Made by a program: the position numbers and the translations under genes. From Thiomonas intermedia (GTDB lineage: Bacteria; Pseudomonadota; Gammaproteobacteria; Burkholderiales; Burkholderiaceae_C), in contig NZ_CP020046.1 in assembly GCF_002028405.1 (NCBI RefSeq), forward strand, positions 310,001 through 374,000: a stretch of DNA of 64,000 bases, given 5' to 3'. Of this stretch, positions 44,505-55,900 are shown piece by piece. Every line of letters starts with the position of its first letter. Within the stretch, counting starts at the first letter, position 1. The notes beneath the pieces are model-generated. The model was not told the DNA's origin. It did no database searches and saw only the letters and a program-made list of their open reading frames with translations.

Positions 44505-44673
44505 CTAAAGGAGCCTCGCCCAATTCCGCGCGAGTCGCGCGATATTTCATTTCTCGAGGCAAGCATGTAAGGGACAGTTTCCGGTAACGCAAGCTCGAAA
44601 ATTCCAGAACGATGAACTTGCGCCCCTGTTGCCCAATCCCTCCCGCGCGTCGAGAGGGAAGATGCACATAACG

Positions 44674-45276
44674 TTACTTGAAGCGCGTCTGGATCTCGTT
44701 TTCCGAAACGATGATCTTGTTCACGAGGCCGTACGTCACAGCCTGCTCAGAACTCAGCCAAAAATCCCGCGCCGTATCCGCGGCAATTTTTTCCGTCGTC
44801 TTACCGGTGGCCTCAGCGAATATGCGGTTGATTCGATCACGCATCTTCACGATCTCGTCCAGGTAGATGTTGACATCGCTGGCGGGACCGCGCGTTTCGC
44901 CCGACGGTTGGTGCAAGAGGAAGCGGGTATTGGGCAGCGCGTAACGATCTTCCTTCTCGGCCGCAACGTAGATCAATGCGCCCGCGCTGGCCACCCAGCC
45001 CGATCCGATCATGATGACCTTCGGCTTGATGAAACGTATCGTGTCGAAAATCAGATCCCCCGATTCGACGTGTCCCCCCGGAGAACTGACGAACACCTGA
45101 ATGGGGTCGTCGCTGATGTGCGCCAAGGCATGCAGCTGTTGCGCCACGTCGCGTGCCATCTTCTGTTCGATGGTGCCGGTAATGAATACCTTACGGGCAC
45201 GTGTCAGGATGTCGAAAAGTTTCGAGCTGTCCTCCGACACGTCCCTGGCGCCTTCTTCTCTTTCCGGTTTTTCCAC
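44674..45276 (-). CDS. ClpP-like serine peptidase in the PKS/NRPS cluster
   Basis: A 200-aa ClpP-family proteolytic subunit with an intact catalytic triad: Ser98 ([16 protein letters not shown]), His122 ([13 protein letters not shown]) and Asp171 (DTARDFWLS). [12 protein letters not shown] is the substrate-binding strand. GWVASAG replaces the GQAASMG of housekeeping ClpP, as in the ClpP2-type paralogues of pseudomonads. It has a short acidic N-terminus and no propeptide of usual form. It lies 52 bp after the second megasynthase gene, with no clpX next to it. Two readings: a self-resistance copy of the target of a ClpP-inhibiting product, or a house protease caught in the cluster. The first fits its position better (inference). 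Confidence 0.9.
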   Translation of the reverse strand: MEKPEREEGARDVSEDSSKLFDILTRARKVFITGTIEQKMARDVAQQLHALAHISDDPIQVFVSSPGGHVESGDLIFDTIRFIKPKVIMIGSGWVASAGALIYVAAEKEDRYALPNTRFLLHQPSGETRGPASDVNIYLDEIVKMRDRINRIFAEATGKTTEKIAADTARDFWLSSEQAVTYGLVNKIIVSENEIQTRFK

Positions 45277-45328
45277 TTGCTTAGCCTCAACTGATGAATG
45301 GCCGATGTGGCGATCAAGGCTGGACGGG

Positions 45329-48300
45329 CTAAGGTGCCTCTGCCGCCTCTTCGACGCACTGACTGCGGCTTGAGTCTCCGGGGTCTGATTCTATCCGATA
45401 AAGACGTGCGCAGGTTCCAACTATCTCGGAGGTGCAACGCTCCTCCGAGAGGATGGTCATGTGACTATGCGCATCAATGTCGATCAGGCTTAGATTCGGC
45501 AGTTCCCGCTGCCAATCCTGCCAGTAGTTGACGTGATCGATCGCCAGCTTTTCCCCAGGCATGGAGAAGTGGCTGAGGAGTTCTCCGTAGAAGAGGCCGC
45601 CACGATTACGGAAGTAGTAGGCATCGACGCCGCGCGGATCGGGGAGCGATTCGATGACGAACTCGTGCAGCTTGTAAGAGGTTTGGACCTTGATATTTTT
45701 CCGAACGAACGCGGCGACTGTTTCCTGCTTCATTGCCAATCCGCGCGCAACCGCCAGAGCCACCATCTGTTCGATCAGGCTGTCGTCATCCAAGCAAGCA
45801 TTCAGCTCATCGTGGCGAATGAGCGTGCGCGCAATCTCCTGCAGATCTCGCCTATCGGCGGGCCAGAGCAGCGTGTTGACCAACTGCAGGGCCGCGCTTC
45901 GGCTCGTCACGTTGCTCGATTTGCTCGCCTTGGCAAATCCCGTGTTGTCCGGCGAATCGATCATGACCAGGCTGTCGACCTTCTCCCCGGCCAACTGAAG
46001 TTGACGGGCTATTTCGTATGCGATGATGCCGCCCAGGCAGAAGCCGCCCAGATCATAAGGCCCGTGCGCTTGGCGCGAACGCACGATTTTCAGGTAGTAG
46101 GCGGCGATGTCGCGGATACCGACATTGGGTTCGTGACGGGTCATGAAGCCCTTGGCCTGAATGCCAAAGAACGGGCGTTCGCTCTTGTCGGCGATCGGGC
46201 TGAATGTCTCCACGCTCCCGAGCGCGCCGTGTATCCAGAATACGGGCTTGCCCCGAGCGCCGGTATTAAGCTTCAACAATTCCGGAAAAGTTGCGGTGTC
46301 GCCATCTTGGTCCGTCGATTGGTGCAGATGGGCTGCAATGTCCCGAATCGTACCGTCGGCGCGCAGCCAGCCAACTTCGAAATCGACTTGCAGATCACGC
46401 AACCGCTGCAGCACGCCGAACAGCAGCAGCGAATTGAGCCCGTAGCGATCAAGCGGCGTGGCAACATCGATATTGGTTGGGTCAAGCCCCAGGATCGAGG
46501 CGACAATTCCTCGCACCTGCTCGACGGCTCGTTCGTTCGGAATCGGTCCGAGGTTTGACCTTCCGCTTTGCTCCACCACATCCTCTCCACGCTGGAACGG
46601 ATAACCGGGGAGCGCGATCTTCAACCCGCCGCCGTTGTGCCCTTCTTGAAAGAGGCTCCAGTCGATCGCGGCACCCATCGTCCAGTAACGCGCGACGTCT
46701 GACAACTTCCCGTCCCGGATCAACGATCGGACCAGCATGTCGCCGGTCTCCCCGCTGATCAGTCGGATGAGTTCAGAATCCGTAGCGTGCCCCTTGCTCA
46801 CGTAAAGGTGAGCATGTCGCGCGCCGGACAGATAGGCATCCAATGCAGCCGACAATTCGTCGAGGCTGCCGACGACACAGGCCAGGCGCCACTCCATCGC
46901 TTCCCGTCCTGTTTGCAGGGTGTACGCGATGGCGGCGAGTTCCGTTCCGGATGCCTGACTCAGATAGCCTCGCAGGGCTCTCGCGCGCGCATTCAGCGCA
47001 CCAAGGCTCTTGGCCGAGAGAACGATGACATGTTGCGCATGACGTTGCCCCGAATTCGTCGCCTCCGGCGTGAGTGGTTCTTCAAGCACTACATGTGCGT
47101 TGACTCCACCGATCCCGTAACCGTTGACGGCAGCGCGGCGAGGCAATGAGCGGCCCGTGACGTCGACGAAAGGCTCCCAGTTTTGATTCGCAGTCGCCAT
47201 GCGCAGCGGCGTACCGTCCAGCTTAACGGCATCGGCCGGCCGGCCAAAACCGGGAATGCCCGGAATCAGGCCGTGACGCATCGCGAGCACGACCTTGATC
47301 AGCGCCGCCATGCCGGAACACACTTCGGTGTGGCCGATACAAGGCTTCAGGCTGCCGATGTGACACAACTGTTCACGTGGCGTGTTTGCGCCCGCCCAAC
47401 GGGCCGATGCTTCTTCCAGTCCCGATTTCAAGGCGCTGATTTCCGCGCTGTCGGCCAACGCCGTGCTCATCCCATGCGCTTCGATGTAGCCAATCGTACG
47501 CGGATCGACTCGCAGGTACGCCTGCTGCATCGCGTCCTTCATACCGAGAATGTTCGGCGCGGTCATCGAAATGCCGCGTCCGCCATGCGCGACACCAGTG
47601 CCCTTGATTACCGCGTGGACCATGTCGCCGTGTTCGATCGCCTTGTGCAACGGCTTGATCAGAATCGCGCCGACGCCTTCCCCCCTGGCCGTTCCGTCCG
47701 CACCGTCCTGAAATGGCCTGACATCGCCAGTCGGGCTCAGCATGCCTACAGCCGCCATGTTCTTGAACGCGACCGGCGTCAATACCAGATTGACGGCACC
47801 GACGATTGCCTGGTCGCACTCGCCCAGTCGTATGGCCTGGACCGCGCGGTGGATGGCGACCAAGGAGGACGAACAGGTGGTGTCGCAAACCTCGCTGGGC
47901 CCGCGCAAATTCAGGAGATAGGAGATGCGGTTGGGCAACAGTGACAACGACGGCGCACTCATCAGCCCGCTCTGGCTTTCGCCCGCCATCTCGTGCCTGA
48001 GTTGGTGGTATTCGCTCGGCGCCGCGGCGATAAACACCCCAGTTCGCTGTTGTGCAAGCGCCTTGGGCGTATACGCGGCGTTCTCAAGCATGTTCCAAAC
48101 GCACATCAGCAGGAGCCGCTGTTCCGGGCTCATTTGCTCGGCTTCCGTGGGCGCCAGACCGAAGAAAAGCGGATCGAATGTATCGATCCGATCGAGAAAT
48201 CCCGCCCATACCGTCGCCATATCGAAGCTGTCCGACGACGTTGCGTCGACGTGGCGGCGCCACTCCTTGCGTTGCTGCGGCGGTTGCGTGATGCAGCGCC

Positions 48301-49936
48301 GCCCTTCTTTTAGCACCTGCCAGAACGCGTCGAGATCCGCGGCGCCCGGGAACGTGCCGTCGACGCCGATGACGGCGATATCTTCCACGTCGACTGCCGC
48401 CTCGGCAGAGTGTTTCGGCACCGGGGCTTCGGCTACCCGGGACGCCGTTTCCGCCATCGTCACACCTGAGTCGACGGGAAGTGCATCGGGCGCCGTCCTT
48501 TCCACCGCGACTTCTTCGCGCAATTCCGGATGAGTCGACAGGATGCGAGCGCACAGGGTGTCAATGGTGTTGTGCTCGAACAATGCGGTGATGTCGAGAT
48601 CAATGCCCAGCGCCTCACCGATCGTGCTGGTGAGATTCACCGCGATGATCGAGTCCATGCCGTAACTGGAAAATGCTTCGTCGCGCGCGATCCGGCTTGC
48701 GTCGATGCGCAGCTCGCCGGCCAACTGTTGGACCAAAGTCTGTACGACACGACTGTTCGGCGAGCAAGCGGGAGGAAGCGCCGCGCCGCCCGCGCTCGCC
48801 GACGAACGCACCGCTGGCGCCTGCGCCGCCGGGGTTTGGGCGGCGGCGTTTCCAGCGTCGCCCATTTCGCGCTGGACGCGCACGATGCCGTCGCTTTCCG
48901 CCACAATGATCTGCTGCCCCATGTCTGCGGCTTCCGGGCGAGGAAATGTCACCATCCGGAAACCTTCACCTTCCAGCACGTGACGCCAACTCGCGGGCGA
49001 CAGGCCCGGACACCCGGTAAGCCGCACGTCGTGGTCGTCGTAAGCCCACCATCCGGTCAGCAAGCCGAAGGCCAAGTGGTTGAACAGGTTGTTGACGGTA
49101 AGCTCGTTGAGCAACAGCATGCCGTTCGGCTTCAGCAGGCTTTTGGCGTGCCCCAGCGTGGTCCTGATGTCGCGGGTCGCGTGCAGGCAGTTCGCCGCGA
49201 TCACCATGTCGTAGCTGGCTTGCTCGAATCCTTGCGCCGCCGGCGGCAATTCGATGTTCAGCACGCCGTAACTCAGGAACGGATTGTCAGGCCCGTAGGT
49301 CTTCTCGGCATGGTTGAGAAATGCCTTGGAGATGTCGGTATAACGGTAGTCGTCGATGTGTTCACGATAATTCTTCAGCGTCTCGAAGACGACGGCACTG
49401 GTCGCTCCGGTTCCCGCGCCGATCTCGATGATGCGAATGCCGGGCGCGGAGCGCCGCGCGATCTTGTAGCGCACGAACGACTCGACCCGCTGCGCAAGGC
49501 AGCGATTGTAAAACGCCGCCATCGGGTTGTACTTATAGGTGTTTTCGACTAAGGCCACCGATGAATCCGGAAACACGACCTCAGTCGCCAGTTTGCGACC
49601 GGTCAACACGTCCGGCAGCGCGCGCAGGCAGACGTCGAGCAATACTCGTTGCGCGCGCAGATCCGGATTGGCCAGCCATTGCGCGCCCTCCTGTTCCCAT
49701 AGATCCCACAGTTCCGCTGCGCTGCGTCTAGGCCGCGACAGCACCTCGATCTCGTCACCCCGACGTTCGAGATATCCCTCGTTGGCAAGGACCCGCAGCG
49801 TTTCCCGCAGCCAAGGATCGAACATAGACTGAATGCCCGCATGATCCCGCAGCGACGCGTAGCCTTGGCGTGGACGGTCGAACGCACCCAAGGCGGCGAG
49901 TTGGCTCCACAGAAGATCGATGATTAGCGCTTTCAT
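45329..49936 (-). CDS. PKS protein: C-methyltransferase, ACP, KS, ACP, thioesterase
   Basis: A 1535-aa terminal megasynthase. Start at the ATG at 49936 ([20 protein letters not shown]); the open frame before it overlaps the previous gene. Domains: C-MT (about 1-380, [20 protein letters not shown]), ACP (Ser in [11 protein letters not shown], about 425), KS (about 490-930: Cys in [12 protein letters not shown], His in [16 protein letters not shown], His in [12 protein letters not shown]), ACP (about 1165, YGLNSLLLF, with Asn where Asp is usual before Ser), and TE (about 1215-1500; [14 protein letters not shown], where the nucleophile is Cys rather than Ser). No AT domain, so it depends on an AT in trans. 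The C-MT and first ACP complete the module whose KS-DH-KR end the previous protein. The gene follows that one after 29 bp. Confidence 0.93.
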   Translation of the reverse strand: MKALIIDLLWSQLAALGAFDRPRQGYASLRDHAGIQSMFDPWLRETLRVLANEGYLERRGDEIEVLSRPRRSAAELWDLWEQEGAQWLANPDLRAQRVLLDVCLRALPDVLTGRKLATEVVFPDSSVALVENTYKYNPMAAFYNRCLAQRVESFVRYKIARRSAPGIRIIEIGAGTGATSAVVFETLKNYREHIDDYRYTDISKAFLNHAEKTYGPDNPFLSYGVLNIELPPAAQGFEQASYDMVIAANCLHATRDIRTTLGHAKSLLKPNGMLLLNELTVNNLFNHLAFGLLTGWWAYDDHDVRLTGCPGLSPASWRHVLEGEGFRMVTFPRPEAADMGQQIIVAESDGIVRVQREMGDAGNAAAQTPAAQAPAVRSSASAGGAALPPACSPNSRVVQTLVQQLAGELRIDASRIARDEAFSSYGMDSIIAVNLTSTIGEALGIDLDITALFEHNTIDTLCARILSTHPELREEVAVERTAPDALPVDSGVTMAETASRVAEAPVPKHSAEAAVDVEDIAVIGVDGTFPGAADLDAFWQVLKEGRRCITQPPQQRKEWRRHVDATSSDSFDMATVWAGFLDRIDTFDPLFFGLAPTEAEQMSPEQRLLLMCVWNMLENAAYTPKALAQQRTGVFIAAAPSEYHQLRHEMAGESQSGLMSAPSLSLLPNRISYLLNLRGPSEVCDTTCSSSLVAIHRAVQAIRLGECDQAIVGAVNLVLTPVAFKNMAAVGMLSPTGDVRPFQDGADGTARGEGVGAILIKPLHKAIEHGDMVHAVIKGTGVAHGGRGISMTAPNILGMKDAMQQAYLRVDPRTIGYIEAHGMSTALADSAEISALKSGLEEASARWAGANTPREQLCHIGSLKPCIGHTEVCSGMAALIKVVLAMRHGLIPGIPGFGRPADAVKLDGTPLRMATANQNWEPFVDVTGRSLPRRAAVNGYGIGGVNAHVVLEEPLTPEATNSGQRHAQHVIVLSAKSLGALNARARALRGYLSQASGTELAAIAYTLQTGREAMEWRLACVVGSLDELSAALDAYLSGARHAHLYVSKGHATDSELIRLISGETGDMLVRSLIRDGKLSDVARYWTMGAAIDWSLFQEGHNGGGLKIALPGYPFQRGEDVVEQSGRSNLGPIPNERAVEQVRGIVASILGLDPTNIDVATPLDRYGLNSLLLFGVLQRLRDLQVDFEVGWLRADGTIRDIAAHLHQSTDQDGDTATFPELLKLNTGARGKPVFWIHGALGSVETFSPIADKSERPFFGIQAKGFMTRHEPNVGIRDIAAYYLKIVRSRQAHGPYDLGGFCLGGIIAYEIARQLQLAGEKVDSLVMIDSPDNTGFAKASKSSNVTSRSAALQLVNTLLWPADRRDLQEIARTLIRHDELNACLDDDSLIEQMVALAVARGLAMKQETVAAFVRKNIKVQTSYKLHEFVIESLPDPRGVDAYYFRNRGGLFYGELLSHFSMPGEKLAIDHVNYWQDWQRELPNLSLIDIDAHSHMTILSEERCTSEIVGTCARLYRIESDPGDSSRSQCVEEAAEAP

Positions 49937-49965
49937 GATGGTGGCCCGTAAGTGGTGCGGACTCG

Positions 49966-52900
49966 TCAAATAAGCAGCTCGTTCAGAGCTTTCATGCGCT
50001 CGATTGCGTCCCGCATCATCGCGGTGTCCTCGGGATCGCGCGCCGTCAGTTCGTCGCCTTTTTCCTGGAACCACGAAGGCTCGTCGTTGACGTGAACATG
50101 CGCGGCTTGCGCGCTGAGCACGATGCCGCGCGTGGTGGCCGCCGTCGACGGCTTCATCAGCGTCATCTGCGACATATCCGAGGCAAGCAGGGCTTCGATA
50201 GCGGCGAGGAATTCGTCGCGCTCGATAAAGTCCAGCGACGTGGATATCGCGGCGCCCCGATTGTCGTTGCTGTCAGCGTTGTTGAAGCAATAGCTCAGGT
50301 TGATCACTTTGACGGCGCAGGACAGCTCACGCGCCAGGCGTTGGCCATATGCATCCTTGAACGCGCAGGCGGCAGCGTAGTTGCTCTGCCCTATCGTCTT
50401 CATATAGGAATTGATCGACGAGATGTGCAGCACGAAATCCAGCGGGGCATCGGCAAAGGTTTCCACCAGATGCACGCTCGCGTCGACCTTCGACTTGAGG
50501 ACGCCGGCGAATTGCGCCTCGCTCATTTTGCCGACGCCGCCGGCGTCCAAGACCATCGCCGACTGAATCAATCCGCTCACGGAGCCGTAGCGCGCCTCGA
50601 TCTCCGCCCTGGCGCGCTTCATCGCCGCGCCGTCGCACGCATCGGCCTGGATGTAGCAAGGTGCCGGACCCAGGAGCGCAATGCGCGCGATGGCGGCGTC
50701 GATCTCGGCATTGACGGCCCTGCGGCCCAGCCATATGACCTGCGCCTGATAGCGTTGCGCCAAGTATTCGCTGATCGCGAGGCCCAGTCCGCCAGCACCG
50801 CCGACGATTACGTACACGCCGCCTTGTCTGACGCGCGTTGGTTGCTGCGGCCAGCGATCGGCCGGCATCAGACGCTGCTGGAACCACTGACCGCAACGCA
50901 GCAGGTGCGTGTCACCATCGCCGTGCGAAGGCAGGTTCAGGATGGCGTCGACGGCCTGCTCGCTCATTGCGTCGACGTCCACGCTGCGCACGCGCCAGCG
51001 CGGACACTCCTTTGCCACTGTACCGATCAGTCCACCCACCGCCGAGTGGGTGGGATCGTTCCGCTCTTCACGATGGAATGCCTGGGCGCGATGCACAACA
51101 ACGGTCATGCCCAAGGGGCGATTAACGTAACCACGTTTCAGCAGCCCCTTCACCAGCCGGAACAATTGCATCACGCCTGAGGTCTGGTCGGCAATGATCC
51201 GCTGCCCTGTGGGCAGCTCGATTCGGGCGTCCTCCGAAAGCCAGATCAGATGGTCAATCTCACCGGCGGACGACAACGCCTGCAAGACATCGTCATCATC
51301 GGCTTGCGCTAGGCCCACCACTTGCGCAGCCGGCAGCCGGCTGCACCACAGCTCGCGCGTGCGCGGTGCGCCGCCGATGATGACGATGCGTTGGGCGCTG
51401 TCGGGCCACGATTCACGCTCCACCGCCGGCAGTAAGTCCCACGTCGGCAGGTAGTACATGGCCGCCTGTTTTTCCGGCTGCTCCGCGCGCGCCGAAGTTT
51501 CACTCACCACGCCGGCGGCACGCGTCGAGATGCCTCGAATGGCCACGCTGACCGCGCCCCGCTCGTCGCACAGATCGACGTCGATCTTTCCTTTGGCATC
51601 CCCGCTGCCGAATCGCAGCCATGCCCACATCGCCGATGTGCAGGGACGATGCAACTGGATTTCCTGAATCGCGAACAGCAGGTTGACCTGGTTGACCACG
51701 CCATCGTTGGCGTACAGGTATTTCAGGCACTGCATCGCGCTGTCGATCAGTGTCGGATGAACGGCAAGGTTCAGCGGATCGCCCGCGAGGAGATGGGGTA
51801 GCGCGATGCGTGCCAACACCGAGCTGTTGCCGACGTGGATCTCGGCAACCCCTTGCATCGTTGAACCGTAATCGATGCCGAAGGCGCGGAAGTCGTCGTA
51901 GAAACGCTCGCGCGTCGACGTCCACGGCTTCATCGCCGCGCGCAAGCCTGGCAGGTCCAATTGCGGCGCCTCTGCCTGCGACACAGCGATATCCCCGCGG
52001 CAATGATTGACGGCGGCTTCGCGGCTATCGGACGGATAGCTGTCGATGGTGAACTGCAACGCGTTGCCGCGAACAAGCCGAATGCGGATCCGCGCCAGGT
52101 CTTCGTCAACACTGAAGGGTCGAAGCAGCGCGATATTGCGCAGGCTAACGGCGGCATCCGACGCACGGGTGCCCTCGGGTGTCTGGAGGAACGCGACGTG
52201 GGCCAGCGCCACATAGACCGCACCCGGCAAGACGGATTTGCCTGCGATCCGATGGTCGCGAAGGAAGTACTCTTTGCCGCTGAACGTCGTGCCGAACTCG
52301 AGCGTCGCGCCATCATCGGTGCCCCGCTCAAGCGCGAACGCGGCGCGCTCCTGCTGGTTCGCGGCAGGCGTGGGGCACACCCGCTGCTGCCGTGACGGGG
52401 TTGGCTCGGGCAGCCAGTGGGAACTGCGCTCGAATGGATAAGTCGGCAAAGGGAGTCTCCGGTAATGACCTTCTTCGAACAGGGCACCGAGATCGTTGCG
52501 CTTGCCCCCGACGAAGTCGCGTGCAACGGCGACATGGGACGGGTCGTGCTGGTCGTTCCAGAGCACTTCGCACGCCTCACCGGCCGCAATGCGTTCAAGG
52601 CCGTCGGCCAGCTCGGTGGCGTTGCTCGCGAACACCGCAACACGCCGGGGGAGATGCTTGCGCCCCACCAGCAGGGTATAGGCGACATCAGCTACATCCG
52701 AATCGGGATGACGCCGGCAATGTTCGGCAAGCTGATGCATTTGCTGACGGAGCTGCTCTGCGCTGCGCGCGGATAGGACGACGAGCCAGGGGCGCGCCGG
52801 CCGCGACACGGGGCTAGGGGAGAGGCCTTCCTCGATCACCAGGTGAGCGTTGGTGCCGCTCGCACCGAAAGAGCTGATCGCGGCGCGACGCCGCTCGCCC

Positions 52901-55900
52901 GGCGCCACGGCCCAGTCCTGCGCAGCCGTATTGATATAAAAGGGACTGCCTTCCAGCGCAATGTTCCGGTTGATCGCCGAGAAATGCAGCAGCGGCGGAA
53001 TCTTCTGGTACTTCATCGCCAGCAGGATCTTGATGACGCCGAGCACGCCGGCCGCCATTTGCGCATGGCCGATATTGGCCTTGCTGCTGCCGAGCGCGCA
53101 GTAGTTGCGCTTGTCGGTGCGGCCGGAAAAAGCCCGCGAAAGCGCCTGGAATTCGATCGGATCGCCGAGCTTGGTGCCGGTGCCGTGCGTCTCGATCATC
53201 TGAATCCCGCCGCAGTCAATGCCAAATTCGTCGAAGACGCCCTCTATCAGACGCTGTTGCGAGTTCGCGCTGGGCGCGGTGATGCCGTTGGTGGCACCAT
53301 CCTGATTGATGCCCGTGCCACGGATAACACCGTGCACGTGGTCGCCGTCAGCCAGCGCCGCGCTGAGCTTCTTCAGCACCAGCACCCCGACACCTTCCGA
53401 CGGCGCGAATCCGTCAGCGCGATCATCGAAGGGGCGGCAGCGCCCGCTCGGCGAGAGCATGCCCGCTCGCGATCCGGAGATGTACAGCCGGGGAGAGCAC
53501 TGCAAAAACACGCCGCCGGATAGCGCGACCTCGCTCTCGCCGCTCCACAGGGCCTGGCAGGCCAGGTGGATGGCGACCAGAGAACTGGAGCAGGCCGTAT
53601 CGATCGCCAGCGCCGGGCCTTGTAGGTTCAGGTAATAGGAAATCCGCGAGGCCACCACCGAACTCATGTTTCCCCACATCGCCTGGGCCGGATAGTCCGC
53701 ATTGCCAGTCAGGTCGAGATAATCACCCGCCGCGCAGCCGACGTAGACGCCGCAGCGGCGGCCGCCCAAAGCGTCACCTGCATAGCCGGCGTTCTCCAAC
53801 GCCCTCCAGCATTCCTCGAGAAAGAGTCGTTGCTGCGGCTCCATATACGTCGCCTCAAGACCGGAAATATTGAAGAAAAGCGAGTCGAACTGGTCGATAC
53901 CGTCCAGGAATCCGCCGTCGGTGCAGGTGCCCCGATAGCCATCGAGGTTCCAGCGCTCGGCTTTCGTCATCAGATCGTCGCCGCGCTCTAGATGTCGCCA
54001 GAAGGTTTCCACGTCGTCGCTCTGCGGAAACCGTCCGCTAAAACCCACGATCGCGATTGGCTCCTTGCGCCCGATCGCGGCGAGTGCGCACGGCGGTGCC
54101 GGCTCGACGGCTGCCGATGCACATGGCCGTGCTGGCTCGACGCGGCGTTCGCGACCACTATCCAGTGCGCCCCTCGGAGCGGGGTGCCAGGTTTCGTCGA
54201 TGTACGCGGCAAGGCTTGCCACGGTGGGATAGTCGAAGATGCGCGTGACGTCCAGATCGATACCCAATACGTCGTTGAGTTCCTTGACCAACGCGACGCC
54301 TCGCAACGAATCCAGGCCGTAGTCAGCAAACGACACATTTCGCTCGACGTCGCCTGCCTGCATCTTCAACGTGTTGGCGAACGCCTGCACCAGCACGCGT
54401 TCGACGTCGGTTTCGGTATTGGTCGACCCGGTGGATGCCCGCTCGACGAGCGCGGGCGCCGTGCGAGGTTCGTCCCGCACGACCGCCCTGACCGCGTCGG
54501 CGCCGTCACGGTCGCCGTACTCTATCCAGTAGCGCTGTGCGGCAAAGCAGTACGTTGGCAAGCTGATGCGACGCGGACGATGCCCGCCGTAGCAGACGTT
54601 CCAATCGATCTCGGAGCCAGCCGCCCAAAGCGGTGCGATCTTGTGCAACTCTCCGGCCCGGACCCAGTTGTCGACCAGCCCCTTCAACTCGTCGGTGTTG
54701 TCAAATAACGCCGCGATTCCCGCACCACTCTCGCTTGCGCCCATGACGCAACCTTGCGGTAACGCAGAGCCGGTAAGCGCGGCGCGCAGCGCCTGTTCGA
54801 GCGCGTCGAAATTCGACACAACGAAGGCGGCTCTGAACGCCATCGGACGTCGACCGGTCTGCAAGGTGCATGCGAGCGCCGTCAGCGTGCCGCCTAACGC
54901 CTTGTAATCGGGCAGAAAATTCAGCAGCGCTCGTATCGCGTCGGCACGACTCTCCGCATTCTGTGCCGACAACGGAACTAGACAAGACTGGTCCGCCCGC
55001 GACTCCTGTTCACGCGGCGCCAAGTACTGTTCCAGAATCGCGTGCGCATTGGTGCCACCGATGCCAAACGAGCTCAATGCCGCACGATACGGGGCATCCT
55101 TGCCCGGCTTGATCGTCGTGTTGCGGTCTACGACGTAAAAAGGCGAGGCCTTGAGCTCCAGGTCGGCGTGCGGCTGCTGGTAGTTCAGCGAGGCTGGAAT
55201 CTGGCCGTGCTCGAGACACAGAGCCAGCTTGATCAGGCCAGCCAAACCCGCTGCCGCATCGAGATGGCCGATATTGGTCTTCACTGATCCGATGCCGCAG
55301 AATCCGCGGCGCCCGGTGTAGCCACGCCACGCTTCGGTTAGCGCTGCGATTTCGATGGAATCGCCGATGCGCGTACCGGTGCCGTGCGCCTCGACGTAAC
55401 CAATGGTGTCGGGATGAACGCCGGTCTTTTCCAGTGCCTTGCGGATGACCTGTGCCTGACCATTTACGCTAGGGGCGTAGAAGCCGACCTTGTCCGAACC
55501 ATCGTTGTTCACGCTCATGCCGCGCAGCAGCGCGTAAATGTGATCCCCATCCTTGATGGCGTCGCTGGCGCGTTTCAGCATGACGACCGCAGCGCCTTCG
55601 CCGCCGACCATGCCATCGGCCGCAGCGTCGAACGCTTTGCAGCGCCCATCGCTGGAAAAGTGCAGGCCGGGCTGATGCACATAGCCCAGATTTGTGGCGG
55701 GAAAGACCGTCGCGGCGCCAACCAGCGCGTATCTGGTTTCCTTGCTCAGCAGGCTTTGGCAGGCCAGGTGTACGCTTGTCAAGGACGACGAGCAGTTCGT
55801 ATTGATGTAGAGGCTGGGACCGACCAGGCCCAGCTTGTTCGAGATCATCGTGGGAATGCTGCCTCCCTGCGCCAGCACCCAGGCGATGTACTCATCCGGA

